From positions 5,146,001-5,210,000 of the forward strand of contig JACJVS010000001.1 of assembly GCA_017655985.1 (NCBI GenBank): a stretch of 64,000 nucleotides of DNA, given 5' to 3'. The translations under genes were made by a program, and so were the position numbers. The notes under the pieces were generated by a model that saw only the letters and a program-made list of their open reading frames with translations, was not told the DNA's origin and did no database searches. This document shows positions 31,590 to 42,187 of the stretch, in pieces (position 1 is the first letter of the stretch; each line of letters opens with the position of its first letter). Origin of the DNA: Incumbomyces delicatus (taxonomy: Eukaryota; Ascomycota; Eurotiomycetes; Chaetothyriales; Trichomeriaceae).

Positions 31590-34364
31590 ATGGGCAGACA
31601 ACCGCTCCGACCAAAAAAATATGGCAATACCACTGTTGGCGGAAGAGCAAAGGTTCAGCTCGGCGACTCCCAGATTACGAAGAGTTATCATGTCGGTGCA
31701 GTGAATTTGACTGTGCCTGAGAAGCTGCTCCAGCTTCGACGAGGTGCGGCCGCGAACGTGGATGCAAAGGGTCAAAGAGTCAGATTAGACAAAAGGTTGC
31801 GTGAGCGAAACAACAACATTGGTTCTAGCAAGGGTGCGCTGGTAAAGCGAGGGCAAGACTACGCGTGTGCGATCTGTGACAAAGCTGTATTCCACGAGGT
31901 TGAGGATGGTCAGCCTGATCTCGAGCATCTGGTAGGCTATGTGGAGAACTTGCTCTACAAACTCTGGCGCCCACTATCTGCAGAACCAGATCAGCATGAA
32001 AGCCAAGCGCTGGTAAAAACACATTCCGACCGAGCAGTTGTGGTACGCGATCACTCGATGGTGGGCGCGTTTCTGCTATCTTGGATCATTGGGAAAAATG
32101 TCTCTGCCGAAGAGGTGGTCGAATTTCTGTTCAATTGTCGACACGACGATCTCGTGCCACTACTTCTTTTGACCTTATGCATCGGAGCTTATCGCTACTA
32201 CACTTTGCGAACAGTTTGCCGAGCTCCAACGCAGCAATTCTTGATGCTTGAAGACGCCTACGGCTTCCCGCGTCAGATTTCCATGGATGTGCTCATTGAC
32301 TATTCCGTGTTTCAACGCTTCCTTTATGTGCATTATCGGAATGCAGGGAGAACAACTGGAGCAGCGCTTGTCGAGGCCAACCAGTTTCATTTGATGCTGG
32401 GCTCACGGCGTGGGATGGTCATCGGTAGCACAAACTGGAATGCTGCAGTCAATAATATCAAGCCCGGTCGGTACGTGATAAATGCGGTGTATGTTAGTGC
32501 ATATGACACAAGTTGCCTCACCTGCGACTCGAATTTGATCGTTACCGAGTTCGGCGAATTTCATTGGTGAGTCTGGGTCTTATGTTTGAAAATCTGCGTC
32601 ACTGACCTTCCTAGTACGACCTGTAATACCTTCTATCGTGATTATACTACCTTCAACTTCCAAGCGCGACAGAATACCATGCGTGAACCCAAGCCGTCAC
32701 CATCAACCGAGCTAACAACAGCGACTACAGCTCAATTGGTACAGGAAACTCGCTATTCTCTGCAAGAAACCCAAGCGTATGGGCCAAAGCCAGTTCAGGC
32801 CGCCATCGAGGAGAAATACGATATAGATGGCATCAAGAACCTTGATATTCGACTCGTCCCCAGGCCTGACTCTGTGGCGAACGGCATCGACCTAACCTCT
32901 AAAGCTAACCTGGCGTCGACGTACCGGAATCAAGGCCGGTGGGAGGAGGCCGAGCAGCTGGAGGTGCAAGTGATGGAGACTCGCAAGACGAAGCTGGGAG
33001 CCGACCATCCCTCAACGCTGACCAGCATGGCCAACCTAGCCTCGACGTTTTGGAATCAAGGCCGATGGGAGGAGGCCGAGCAGCTGGATGTGCAAGTGAT
33101 GGAGACGAGCAAGACGAAGCTGGGAGCCGACCATCCCGATACGCTAACCAGCATGGGCAACCTGGCCTCGACGTTTTGGAATCAAGGCCGGTGGGAGGAG
33201 GCCGAGCAACTAGAGATGCAAGTGATGGAGATTCGCAAGACGAAGCTGGGAGCCGACCATCCCGATACGCTGACCAGCATGGCCAACCTGGCGTCGACGT
33301 ACCGGAATCAAGGCCGGTGGGAGGAGGCCGAGCGGCTGGAGGTACAAGTGATGGAGATTCGCAAGACGAAGCTAGGAGCCGACCATCCCTCAACGCTGAC
33401 CAGCATGGCCAACCTGGCGTCGACGTACCGGAATCAAGGCCGGTGGGAGGAGGCCGAGCGGCTGGATGTGCAAGTGATGGAGACGAGTAAGACGAAGCTA
33501 GGAGCCGACCATCCCTCAACGCTGACCAGCATGGCCAACCTGGCCTCGACGTTTTGGAATCAAGGCCGATGGGAGGAGGCCGAGCAGCTGGAGGTGCAAG
33601 TGATGGAGACGAGTAAGACGAAGCTAGGAGCTGACCACCCAGATACGCTGACCAGCATGGCCAACCTAGCGTCGACGTACCGGAATCAAGGCCGATGGGA
33701 GGAGGCCGAGCAGCTGTTTATGCAGGTGATGGAGACTTTTAAGACGAAGCTGGGAGCCGACCATCCCTCAACGCTGACCAGCATGGCCAACCTGGCGTCG
33801 ACGTACCGGAATCAAGGCCGGTGGGAGAAGGCCGAGCAGCTAGAGGTGCAAGTGATGGAGACGAGCAAGACGAAGCTTGGCGCTGACCATCCTTCCACGC
33901 TGACCAGCATGGCCAACCTGGCGTCGACGTACCGGAATCAAGGCCGATGGGAGGAGGCCGAGCAGCTGTTTATACAGGTGATAGAGACTCGTAAGACGAA
34001 GCTAGGAGCCGATAACCCCTCTACGCTGACCAGTATGGCCAATCTAGCCTCGACGTTTCGGAATCAAGGCCGATGGGAGGAGGCCGAGCAGCTGCAGGTA
34101 CAAGTAATGAAGACGAGTAAGACGAAGCTAGGAGCCGACCATCCCGATACGCTGATCAGTATGAACAATCTTGCCTTTACGTGGAAAGGGCTAGGTCGAG
34201 GTGTAGAAGCGATACAGCTGATGAAGGACTGTGTCCAGCAAGGGAATCGTATCCTAGGCGCTACGCATCCTTGGTCTTTATCATCTAAGCAGGCGTTATA
34301 TGAGTGGGAAGCTGAGCGCTCAGATGTAAGTACTGACGTTGCCACTAGAGAAGATGTGACTTAA
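31590..34364 (+). CDS. Ubiquitin-like domain + CxxC ribbon + TPR repeat protein
   Basis: Two exons (31590-32566 and 32615-34364; 48-nt intron with CTGAC branch) encode 908 residues. Residues 90-305 match a fungal family with a ubiquitin-like (ULD_2-type) domain: ALVKRGQDYACAICDKAVFH, PDLEHLVGYVENLLYKLWR, LLLTLCIGAYRYYTLRTVCR, LMLEDAYGFPRQISMDVL and FHLMLGSRRGMVIGSTNW. A ribbon follows, CLTC at about 310 and CTTC at 326-329; the first Cys of the second pair is made only by splicing, which strongly supports the intron. A linker leads to eleven 42-residue kinesin-light-chain-like TPR units (423-884). Fungal ULD proteins often stop after the ribbon, and TPRs of this sort usually follow an NB-ARC or NACHT domain in NLR-like proteins. 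Here no nucleotide-binding domain is present. A role in non-self recognition or protein scaffolding is inference. Confidence 0.85.
32904..34289 (+). repeat. Eleven 126-bp tandem units coding TPR motifs
   Basis: Units start every 126 nt from 32904; the last begins at 34164. Units 1-10 are nearly identical, with the pattern ANLASTYRNQGRWEEAEQLE then VQVMETSKTKLGADHPSTLT, and unit 11 is diverged (NNLAFTWKGLGRGVEAIQLM). Variation concentrates at a few sites: residues 7-8 (YR, FW, FR), 19-22 (Q/R and E/D/F/Q, V/M/I), 27-28 (T/I, R/S/F) and 37 (S/D). Such homogenised repeats with a few variable surface positions are a known property of fungal NLR-type repeat domains. Confidence 0.95.
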
Positions 34365-34384
34365 CATTTTGATATGCTGAAATC
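34304..34384 (+). repeat. Inverted repeat, intact arm (gene 3' end)
   Basis: The last 61 coding bases of the TPR gene and 20 bases past its stop match the inverted arm at 34759-34839. Weaker similarity extends some 10-15 bp beyond each end. Confidence 0.85.
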
Positions 34385-35539
34385 AAAATTCAATACAGTG
34401 ATTTGCAGAATCGTTTAGGCACACAAAATCTTTTAATGTCGGAGGGTCGGATCCACTTTGGCTATAACTTGCCTATTAACAGATAAACTTAAAACATGCC
34501 GATACACCCAATTAGACTCCGGATGAGTCAGCCTCTGAAAATTTACGTTTTGTCGATACGTGACTTTGATTGTCATTAGAAGACCACGACTCGAACTCCA
34601 TACACCCTTGACTTAAACTCTTAACACGAAGGCCAGGTTGGTCAACTTCGTCGATATCAGAATGGTAAGGCTTCACTATACCTTCTTCCTCCATTACAGC
34701 GTCTACTGTGTGATTAAATGCCTTCTATCATCTATACACTACAGTAGTATTAAATCTAGATTTCAGTATATCAAATCGTTAAGTTACATCCTCTCTAGTA
34801 GCAACGTTGGTACTTATATCTAAGCGCTCAGCTTCCCACAGAGTTAACGCCTTCCCAGAGCTCTGGATAATGGCCTCAACATTCTTGGAACTCTGGGTAC
34901 CACCGGCTCGGTCCATGTTGAGCATATCCATTTTTCACCCCCATATACGGTCTCAGAGGAAGAACTTAGACAGATTGTCTCCATTCTGAAGGCAACTTTG
35001 GATCAAGTCACGTCAGAATACTTAGCTTCAGCAACGCAGCAATCTAACAAAGAAAAGCAAAGAGGAAGCAAAGAGGAAGCAATGGGTCTACGGGCGAAAA
35101 TCTGCATGAAGAGCGAATGAGCGAAGAGGGCTCGCATTCATCCAGGTTGTGACTAATCAGGGCGTGGCGAATAATTGAAATCATTTGCACGTAACTAGGG
35201 TATTCGCTGTAAAAGCAATCATACTGTCTCAGCCCCGATAATGCAGGTTGGCCCTTGTGGAGAAGGGTATGGTAGTTTCGGTACGAATGCGTACGATCGA
35301 TTCCTCGTTGTCAGTGTCTAATTCTTCAGGCGCTGTCTACCTGCTAAATGGATTACAATTTCTCACGACGAATGATGCCACAAACCGGAGTTTCGCGGTC
35401 CTGCGATGCGACCCTGCAGGAGGTAATCGATTTGTTGGACAACAGGCTGTAGAGGACCTTCATTCTACGGGACCCTGGCTCTGCAAGAAGTGGAACTGAA
35501 CTGAAAAGAAACCAAGAACACTGACAGTACGGACTCGTA
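34385..35539. other. Degraded region beyond the TPR gene
   Basis: Apart from the inverted arm, the segment has no recognisable gene. At about 34650-34560 on the minus strand, a TGGCC..GTGTTAAG word followed by GGAGTTCGAGTC resembles decayed tRNA A and B boxes. Short GAGGAAGCAAA direct repeats occur near 35060-35085. Confidence 0.4.
34759..34839 (-). repeat. Inverted repeat, mutated arm
   Basis: The reverse complement of this arm matches 34304-34384 at 71 of 81 positions. Of ten differences, six are C-to-T before A (or G-to-A after T) going from the gene to this copy. That is the direction and context of RIP. It looks like a fragment left from a second, inverted copy of the gene's 3' end. Confidence 0.85.
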
Positions 35540-37197
35540 TCAGGAGAGTGAGAACATCAAATTCCTCCGCCGCACTACATCAATCCAGTCGATATGCTGG
35601 GCGCCGAGTTCTTCGCGCCGTTCCAATCTAAGACGCCACAGTTCATCAAGCACGCTAAGAGCTACTTCAGTGTTTTTGAATCGCCGTACTTGATTGATAC
35701 TGAGCAATCGGTTTCGTACAGCTGCTATATGACTTTCCGATGTTGCCTCCCCTCCAGCTATGAAGAGAGGAAAAAGCAGTGTGCATTCTGGCAAGGACCC
35801 GACGGGCATTTCACTGGCCAATTTCACTGTTCTCTCGACTTGTGCCGTGACCTTATCTTCTCGGGAGCCAGGCAATCGTGGCAAGCGTCGGCGTAAAGTG
35901 CGGTATAAGCAAATCAAAGCCGCACTGCGATATGCCTCAGCAAGGTGGGAGATAGCAGGCAGTGGACAAGGCGGGCACGACCATTGAAGAAGTTTGGTTT
36001 CCAAGTCAAGAGCGAGGCGGACGAATTCAGTCTCTGATAATGGCATGCCAGATGTGGATGAGGAATCAGCATCGCGTCCGTCACTGAATGACAGTAACGA
36101 TGAAGATGTGGGGCAGACAGCTTTGCTTTCAGCAACGAGCAAACAAATGCTGAGGAGATGTTCGAATATTGGAGCAGCTACGCCGAAGTAAGGGTCAACG
36201 ACATCATCCGTAGAATTTTCCAAGAAGTCTCTTGTTGTGCAGAGCGGCGGCCAATCATTTGCAATCGCCATGAGTATGTCGTGATATGCAAAGTTGCGAA
36301 GCAACCACCGCATGTCTGTAGAACGATTTGCGACACACAGGACATTGTCAAAGCCCTGTGTTGGCCGATTCCTGATATTGCTGATGATATTCGAAGCTCC
36401 AAGCAGATGCACATACCAATCTTGCTGGGCTGAAATGCTCCCCATTGAGCAGAGAACCAAAGCAGTCGCAAGATGGAGCTCAGGTGAGGTTTCCGCGGCA
36501 TTGAGACTAGAATGGAACCGGCGGAGAGCGATACCGCGATTTTGCACCGCAGCTGGGGTGTAAAAGTGATTTAACAACGACAAGTGAGAAGATGCCCATG
36601 CAACCAGGGCGTCGAGGAGTGGAGGATGGTAGATTGCGAGCGGCAGCAGCACTATGAGTGTATTAGCGACGGATAATAGAAAGAATTTTCATAGGGGATA
36701 CGCAACCTGAAATGAAAAGAATTATTCTCCAGGTTCGTGGTCAAGAAAGTTGTAAAAGCTTGCGTATAGTAGCGAAGGATGACTCTACGACTCTCGGCGG
36801 ATGATGGATCTGAGCCATGGTCATCGATCCAGAAGGATGAAGTGTCTGCCGATTTGACCAGAGCGGGCGTCCAACGACTCTGTTCCAGCGGCTTGCTCGT
36901 GTCGCCTTGCACCTGGTCTGCTGACGGTGACACATTCGGCAGCCTCCGAGGCTCTTCGCGCCGACATACTAGATTTAGTCGTAGACAATGGTGGCATACT
37001 GGATAAGTCAAATCACACTTCTTTTTCCTTGGAACACAAGAGTCAGATTCCAAAGCTGTATGCGGATTATCACACCGCTGGCGACAAGTTAGACAACCCG
37101 TGCGCTTTCGAGTGCTTCCGGCATGCCTGCTTGATTTTCGTTGGCTAGAACCGCCTCCGGGAGATTGAAACCCGATGGTATGCTCGTTCCCGTACAT
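35540..37197 (-). CDS. Zn2Cys6 transcription factor
   Basis: A fungal-specific regulator with three exons (37197-37076, 37027-36702, 36651-35540; introns of 48 and 50 nt with CTGAC and CTAAT branches), 519 residues. The zinc cluster is complete only after splicing: C35-x2-C38-x6-C45-x6-C52-x2-C55-x6-C62, reading GCLTCRQRKKKCDLTYPVCH then HCLRLNLVC. The second join gives HFRLLLLPLAIYHPPLLDAL, the start of a fungal transcription-factor regulatory domain of the Fungal_trans_2 type (ALVAWASSHLSLLN, then TALVLCSMGSISAQQDWYVH and LLGASNIISN). Such factors bind paired CGG triplets and control pathway genes. No target can be inferred, because the neighbours are relics on one side and a housekeeping-like WD40 gene on the other. 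Confidence 0.88.
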
Positions 37198-38731
37198 GCT
37201 TTACTTGCGGGAATGTCCCTAAATCTTGTTCATACATATTTCCAGGAGCTAGGGAACTCACAATGCTAGTTATCATATTGCCAAGACGGAGACAATGTAT
37301 CGGATCTAATAAACCGGAGAAATCGGTGCAGGTGAAGTTGGTCGGTATTTGGTTGGCTGACTTTTCCCACTCAACAGGTAAGCCGAGAAGTTCTACAGGT
37401 GAGGGTTACTTTAGGGATCACGCATGGGTCGATTTAGTTCTCATATTCGTTCCCACATAGCTCCCTGAATAGTAGGCCGGTTCAAGTGACAATTACATGT
37501 AAGTGACCCTCGCAGTCTTAAATACCCATAAATACAAAAGTAAACGCGTATATAACTCTAGAGGAAGGTAAAGCTTACGCCTAAAACCTATTAGTCTTTC
37601 TAACTGACAATGACTGTATCGCAAGGCATCCCACGGGCGGCTTAATGTATGCTATTAGAAAGTACAAGTCCCTGTTCGAGCATTGTGACGTCCAGGGGTG
37701 TCTAGCGTTCATCGCCTCACCTCGTCGCTGTGGCGCACGCAGCCAAAGTTGTCGTGGGAGTTGTGTGGAGCCCATTTCAACGGCACATACAATCTCGAGA
37801 GTATGAACTTGAGACTGGCATTACCCATGCGCAACGAATCTATAATCAAAACTGGTATTCCTTCTGGGTACAGATCACAGCCATCAGGAACTTCTGACGT
37901 AGATAGCTCTGAATCTCTAGGCCCATTTGTGTTGTATCTCGCAGAGTTTCTCGCCCTTGATTTTGGATGGGTAAGTGTCTTAATTTCCCATTTTCTTCAT
38001 TTTGTAAAACGTTTGATACTGTTATCCATCTCCCTGGACTGAGCCTGCTTCATGTTGTTATAATCGTATACAAGCTTATCTTTGACAACTCGTGTGGGCG
38101 TCCTGATTCGATCTATGTGGAACGAAACAAGGAGTTGACAGGAACAGAGACGCGAGAACGAGTGCAACGAAGCGTACTGGAGAAATAGACATAAGTTGTG
38201 AGAATTAAGGTGGGGGCTACCTCGGCGGGTTAGCTTCTGCCGTTGAAGACGCAAGGGACGAATAGTATTGCTCGGTGCCAGCGGTAGCCCCATCCAAACA
38301 CCAGGCTAACCAGAACATGCCCGGATTACAAGCCGTCCGCTTTCAAATGCTTCTAGTGCGTCTACTTGATTTTGGTTTTGGCCAATTCCATCATCGGGAG
38401 ATTGGTTCTTTGTTAGTAATCGCCATTCCTATTAATGATACATCATATTGGCTGAAAGGATCGATATCATGCAATCGTCCCTGGTGGACTATCAAATAGC
38501 TCACCGAAAACAAGCCAGGATCGGCCTCCCCCCACACCCAGAATCTAATAGCCCAACCTTACGTGACCGACATTGATAACAACGTCTATTAACTGTCATG
38601 TCGCATCTATCGTTTCAAAAGTAGTCGCTGAAACCTCTCCGCTCAATCCTAGCAAGCAGCAGAATCGTGATTCCGACTCCAAACGCCAAAAGGGAAACTG
38701 CGAAATCAAGGAATAATAACCAGAGACGGCC
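37198..38731. other. Intergenic region
   Basis: This spacer holds the promoter of the Zn2Cys6 gene at its left and the 3' flank of the WD40 gene at its right. A 114-codon frame at 37698-38042 has no recognisable motif and is probably chance. Confidence 0.5.
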
Positions 38732-41700
38732 CTACGCCTCGGCTAGATCAACATTTCCAAGACGTAAAGACAGGTCATCGACAGCTAGGCCAGCTCCAGC
38801 ATCTTCGTGTGGTTGCCCTGATCCGTTTTCTGTAGTATCAGACTGTTTGCTACTGTCACTCCCGAACACAGGACTACTTGGCTCGCTCCCAGTGGCGCTG
38901 CTGCTTTGTTGCTTTTCTTCCCGAAGGGGCCGTTTGAGAGTGGAGGACGGTTGCTGTTTCAGTCGTGTCGTATTCGATTCCGTTGTCGTCCCGACGGCTA
39001 CGGGCTTTCTCCTGTGCCGCTTCTTCTGTTTGACCAAATCGAGGAAGGCTTCAAGTTCTGCTTCAAGATCGTCGAGATTCGAGTGGTCTGAGGAGTTCTG
39101 CAATTTCGTCCTGTAGATTTTGAGCATTCTACATGCTTCTTCTGAAGTCATCCACGATGATCCGATATTGCTTGGTGCAAGCCTGGCACTGGCTCGCCGT
39201 TCTTGTGCTTGTGCTTGTGCTTTTGCTCGCAGGTCGGCCGGCTCGGAGGGAGGTCGCCTTAGTTTCGACTTGTTTGCTTTAGACTCTTGCTTCGATGCAG
39301 GTCCAACTAAATGGTTTTGAGGAGAAGGTGACCTTTTTGTGAATTCGGAGTGACCCGAGAAATAGTCACTTCTCAATTCCCCTCGGCCCAATGGTTTTCT
39401 GAGCCGCTTTGTTGCATATGCAGGAGGTGAAGGGGACCTCCGGTCCATCTTGACTTTGTCATCGGCTGATGCTCTTCGTCGTAGAGACGGTGATACGCTC
39501 TCATCGACTTCATCGATAGTTGATGCTGCCATGGCCAGTTTCGACTTCTTTCGTTTCAATCTAGCTGGAGATGTGGTTCGTGGGGATTGAGGTTCGGGGG
39601 AAGAGTGCTTGGTCAGTTCAGCAATGTCGAGCTTTGTCAACATTTTTCGCAGCGGCGGCATACTAGCTGGGTTAGCTTTGGCCGATATACCATCTGAATC
39701 CAGATCCAAGGTCGCCTGCGCCTGGGTGGCCTCGACGGTAGGAGTATTCTGTGTGAGCTCTTTATTGGCGAGGAGAGTCCAGGTCATGATTGTGCTATCA
39801 AAACCGGTTGAAACAAATGTCTTCTTGCTAGCTCCACCGCTATCTGACCCATTTTCTAGAAGCGCCAAATCACTGACACCCTCCGTGTGTGCTGTTTCTT
39901 TCGACAGAAGTATCTGTTTCTGCAGGTCATATACCCTGACCGACTTGTCTGTGGAAGAGCAACCAACAAGCACCGACCTCGTGTTCCCCAAGTCCAGGTT
40001 TGCCGCTACCTTTATGACATTCAAGACCGCATGATCATCCGTGTCCGTCTCCGCGACCTTGAAGTCGCGTAGCACAGCGCCTGTACTGAAATCGACTTTG
40101 ATAATGTGCCTGTCAAGGGTGGACACATATAAGAGATCTTCCTTATCGGGAACAAGGCTCATGGACAAGGGTGAGGCTTTGAAGGTGATAATTCTAGTTT
40201 GCAGAAACGCTAAGAGCGCGTCTTCCTCGTCTTTTGGTGCTACTTTTTCCCTCACGATGACGGTGCGATCGGAGGAACAGGATAACAGGGCGTTGCCATC
40301 ATGGCTGAACATGACCTGATTGACTGCTGCGATGTGGTCGTCGATTGTCTGGAGCAGCTCGATATCCGAGTCAGCGAGTCGGAACACTTGAACCATTCGA
40401 TCTCGGCTACAGGTTGCGACGAAAGCGGATGTGGGATCTATGCAAATGTCGTTAACTTCGGCACCATGGGCGCGAACAGTGTGTCTTATCTCCCATGTCA
40501 AACTTCGCATCAGTTTCAGGACTCCCATCCGGTCTCCAGAGAGGAATACGCCAGTTTTCGACGTGCGAAGGACTTTGAGCTCATTAGTTGCTGCATCTTC
40601 AGCATCAGGGCTTTGGTCAAGCGCCACGTGCTCGACGCGCAACAGCTGGCCTTTTGAACTCCAAAAGCATACCTCTCCTCGTTTGGACCAAGTGAAGAAG
40701 GCACCAAGGCCCAAAGCGGGGTCTAGAGGCTGCACGCCCTGAACTGGTTCATTACGTGATGACAATGATGGGAAAGTGGAGAAGGATTGAGCAGCTTCCG
40801 TGCTCGACAGGACGAGATTAGAGTGAGTGTCAACATAAACGGTGTGCTTGGTCAGACACGAGATTGCGACTGTTCCCGTTTGGTGTCGCTGACTAAGGCC
40901 TAACGACTGACGCAGGACAGACCTTTTCGGCAATCTAGATCCGGGGTCGAAGACAGGAAGATCCGGCTTGACGTGCGCTGACGGCGGCTCTAGCTGCTTG
41001 GCGAACGTGTCCAGGCTAGTTTCGTGTAGTTGGCCACCTCCACCCGCCCATACCAGACGGCGCGGACCCTCCCGCCAACCTATGGCCCCTGCAGGACACT
41101 GGTCATGGTGCAAGGGCGTGAGTACGGCAGGGGTCTTGCTTACGTCAACAACACAGAGTGAGCCAATATCCGTGCACAAAACTGCACGATGCTCGCTAGT
41201 GGCCACTGCGCATGTAAATGTCAAATCTGCCAAGCCGCCTAACAAGCAATTGCGGCCGGGTAAAGGAAGTGGTGAGGCAGTCGGGGTCGGTTCGACAGAG
41301 CTTCTTAAACGTGTAGATTTGTCAATTGAAGCTTGTTCGGCCGCAGGTAGTTGCCAAACTTTGACATGGCGAGTTCCAAGGGTGACGAGGCGATGACCAC
41401 ACCAGACCATGTGGCAGATATTTGTAGTGCATTTGTTCGTTGCACACAGCCGAAGGGCTCCAGAGGCCTTGTTCAGGCTCCATATGAATAAGAAGCCATC
41501 GTTGGATTCACCCAAAGTTGCGAGGAAACGAGAGTCCGGACTGAAAGCGACGCTCTTCACACCCCAGGCATGATCGGTCACAATCGAAATGGGGAGCTCG
41601 GTGCTTGCGTCCCTGGCAGTAGCATAGAGCAGCACGCGTGGGTTGTAGCCCGTCTCCCCTACAGCTAAGAACTTCCCGTTGGGACTCAGGGAGACACATT

Positions 41701-42187
41701 TCACCGACTTTATTCTCTCTCTTGCAGTCCAGGTCTTTGCGCTATCTTCTTCTGGAAATACGCGGCCAGGGGTCAAGCTCTCCTGCTCCTTCTTGGGCGT
41801 CAGAACGAGGCGGCGGTTTCGAGTCGGCGTTGAGGCAGGAGCCGCGTAGAAGGCGTTGACGGGATTCAAGGGAACGGCAGCGGGTCTTGCCTTGTAGTAT
41901 CGATGTGAGACTTGGTCAGCGTGATCAACCTGGGCTAAAACAGCTACCGAACCGGCGCAGTAGGCGAAAGTGTTATTATCCGGACAGGCTGACAATCCAC
42001 AAGGATTCTTAGTTGTGTTGCCGATGACACGGTTCAGGTGCAGAGTCAGCAGACACTGGTGTGTCTTGGATGCGGCCACATGAGCCGGCTTCGATGACGG
42101 CGCGTTGCCAGTCGCCGGACTACCTCGAACGCTGTTGGTGGAAGGGCTATGGACGCGACTGCGCAGGTTGTAGGCATGCGTCGCCAT
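38732..42187 (-). CDS. WD40 protein of the MAPKBP1/WDR62 type
   Basis: A single-exon gene encoding 1151 residues from ATG at 42187 (MATHAYNLRSR); an in-frame TAG lies just upstream with no ATG between. After about 45 residues the first propeller begins with LNRVIGNTTKNPCGLSACPD and NNTFAYCAGSVAVLAQVD. KCVSLSPNGKFLAVGETGYN, HAWGVKSVAFSPDSRFLATL and GTRHVKVWQLP follow. This order of motifs is that of animal MAPKBP1 and WDR62, scaffolds with two propellers. More WD repeats occur between about 500 and 780 (VRAHGAEVNDICIDPTSAFV, DHIAAVNQVMFSHDGNALLS). The last 350 residues are low in complexity, basic and Ser/Pro-rich, with one helical segment (YRTKLQNSSDHSNLDDLEAE). The animal homologues bind JNK and work at spindle poles; the fungal role is not known to me. 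Confidence 0.85.
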   Translation of the reverse strand: MATHAYNLRSRVHSPSTNSVRGSPATGNAPSSKPAHVAASKTHQCLLTLHLNRVIGNTTKNPCGLSACPDNNTFAYCAGSVAVLAQVDHADQVSHRYYKARPAAVPLNPVNAFYAAPASTPTRNRRLVLTPKKEQESLTPGRVFPEEDSAKTWTARERIKSVKCVSLSPNGKFLAVGETGYNPRVLLYATARDASTELPISIVTDHAWGVKSVAFSPDSRFLATLGESNDGFLFIWSLNKASGALRLCATNKCTTNICHMVWCGHRLVTLGTRHVKVWQLPAAEQASIDKSTRLRSSVEPTPTASPLPLPGRNCLLGGLADLTFTCAVATSEHRAVLCTDIGSLCVVDVSKTPAVLTPLHHDQCPAGAIGWREGPRRLVWAGGGGQLHETSLDTFAKQLEPPSAHVKPDLPVFDPGSRLPKRSVLRQSLGLSQRHQTGTVAISCLTKHTVYVDTHSNLVLSSTEAAQSFSTFPSLSSRNEPVQGVQPLDPALGLGAFFTWSKRGEVCFWSSKGQLLRVEHVALDQSPDAEDAATNELKVLRTSKTGVFLSGDRMGVLKLMRSLTWEIRHTVRAHGAEVNDICIDPTSAFVATCSRDRMVQVFRLADSDIELLQTIDDHIAAVNQVMFSHDGNALLSCSSDRTVIVREKVAPKDEEDALLAFLQTRIITFKASPLSMSLVPDKEDLLYVSTLDRHIIKVDFSTGAVLRDFKVAETDTDDHAVLNVIKVAANLDLGNTRSVLVGCSSTDKSVRVYDLQKQILLSKETAHTEGVSDLALLENGSDSGGASKKTFVSTGFDSTIMTWTLLANKELTQNTPTVEATQAQATLDLDSDGISAKANPASMPPLRKMLTKLDIAELTKHSSPEPQSPRTTSPARLKRKKSKLAMAASTIDEVDESVSPSLRRRASADDKVKMDRRSPSPPAYATKRLRKPLGRGELRSDYFSGHSEFTKRSPSPQNHLVGPASKQESKANKSKLRRPPSEPADLRAKAQAQAQERRASARLAPSNIGSSWMTSEEACRMLKIYRTKLQNSSDHSNLDDLEAELEAFLDLVKQKKRHRRKPVAVGTTTESNTTRLKQQPSSTLKRPLREEKQQSSSATGSEPSSPVFGSDSSKQSDTTENGSGQPHEDAGAGLAVDDLSLRLGNVDLAEA

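Noticed and set aside
32905..33519. 204-codon minus-strand frame with repeated Ser/Pro/Arg units, and a 183-codon plus-strand frame at 32939-33490
   Set aside because: Both are shadows of the TPR repeat array, whose period of 126 nt keeps other frames open as well.
31590..34364. Calling this gene a complete NLR
   Set aside because: There is no P-loop, NB-ARC or NACHT segment between the ubiquitin-like part and the TPR repeats, and no room for one.
36779..37148. Plus-strand frames over the Zn2Cys6 gene
   Set aside because: They lie antisense to the zinc cluster and its introns, which are well supported on the minus strand.
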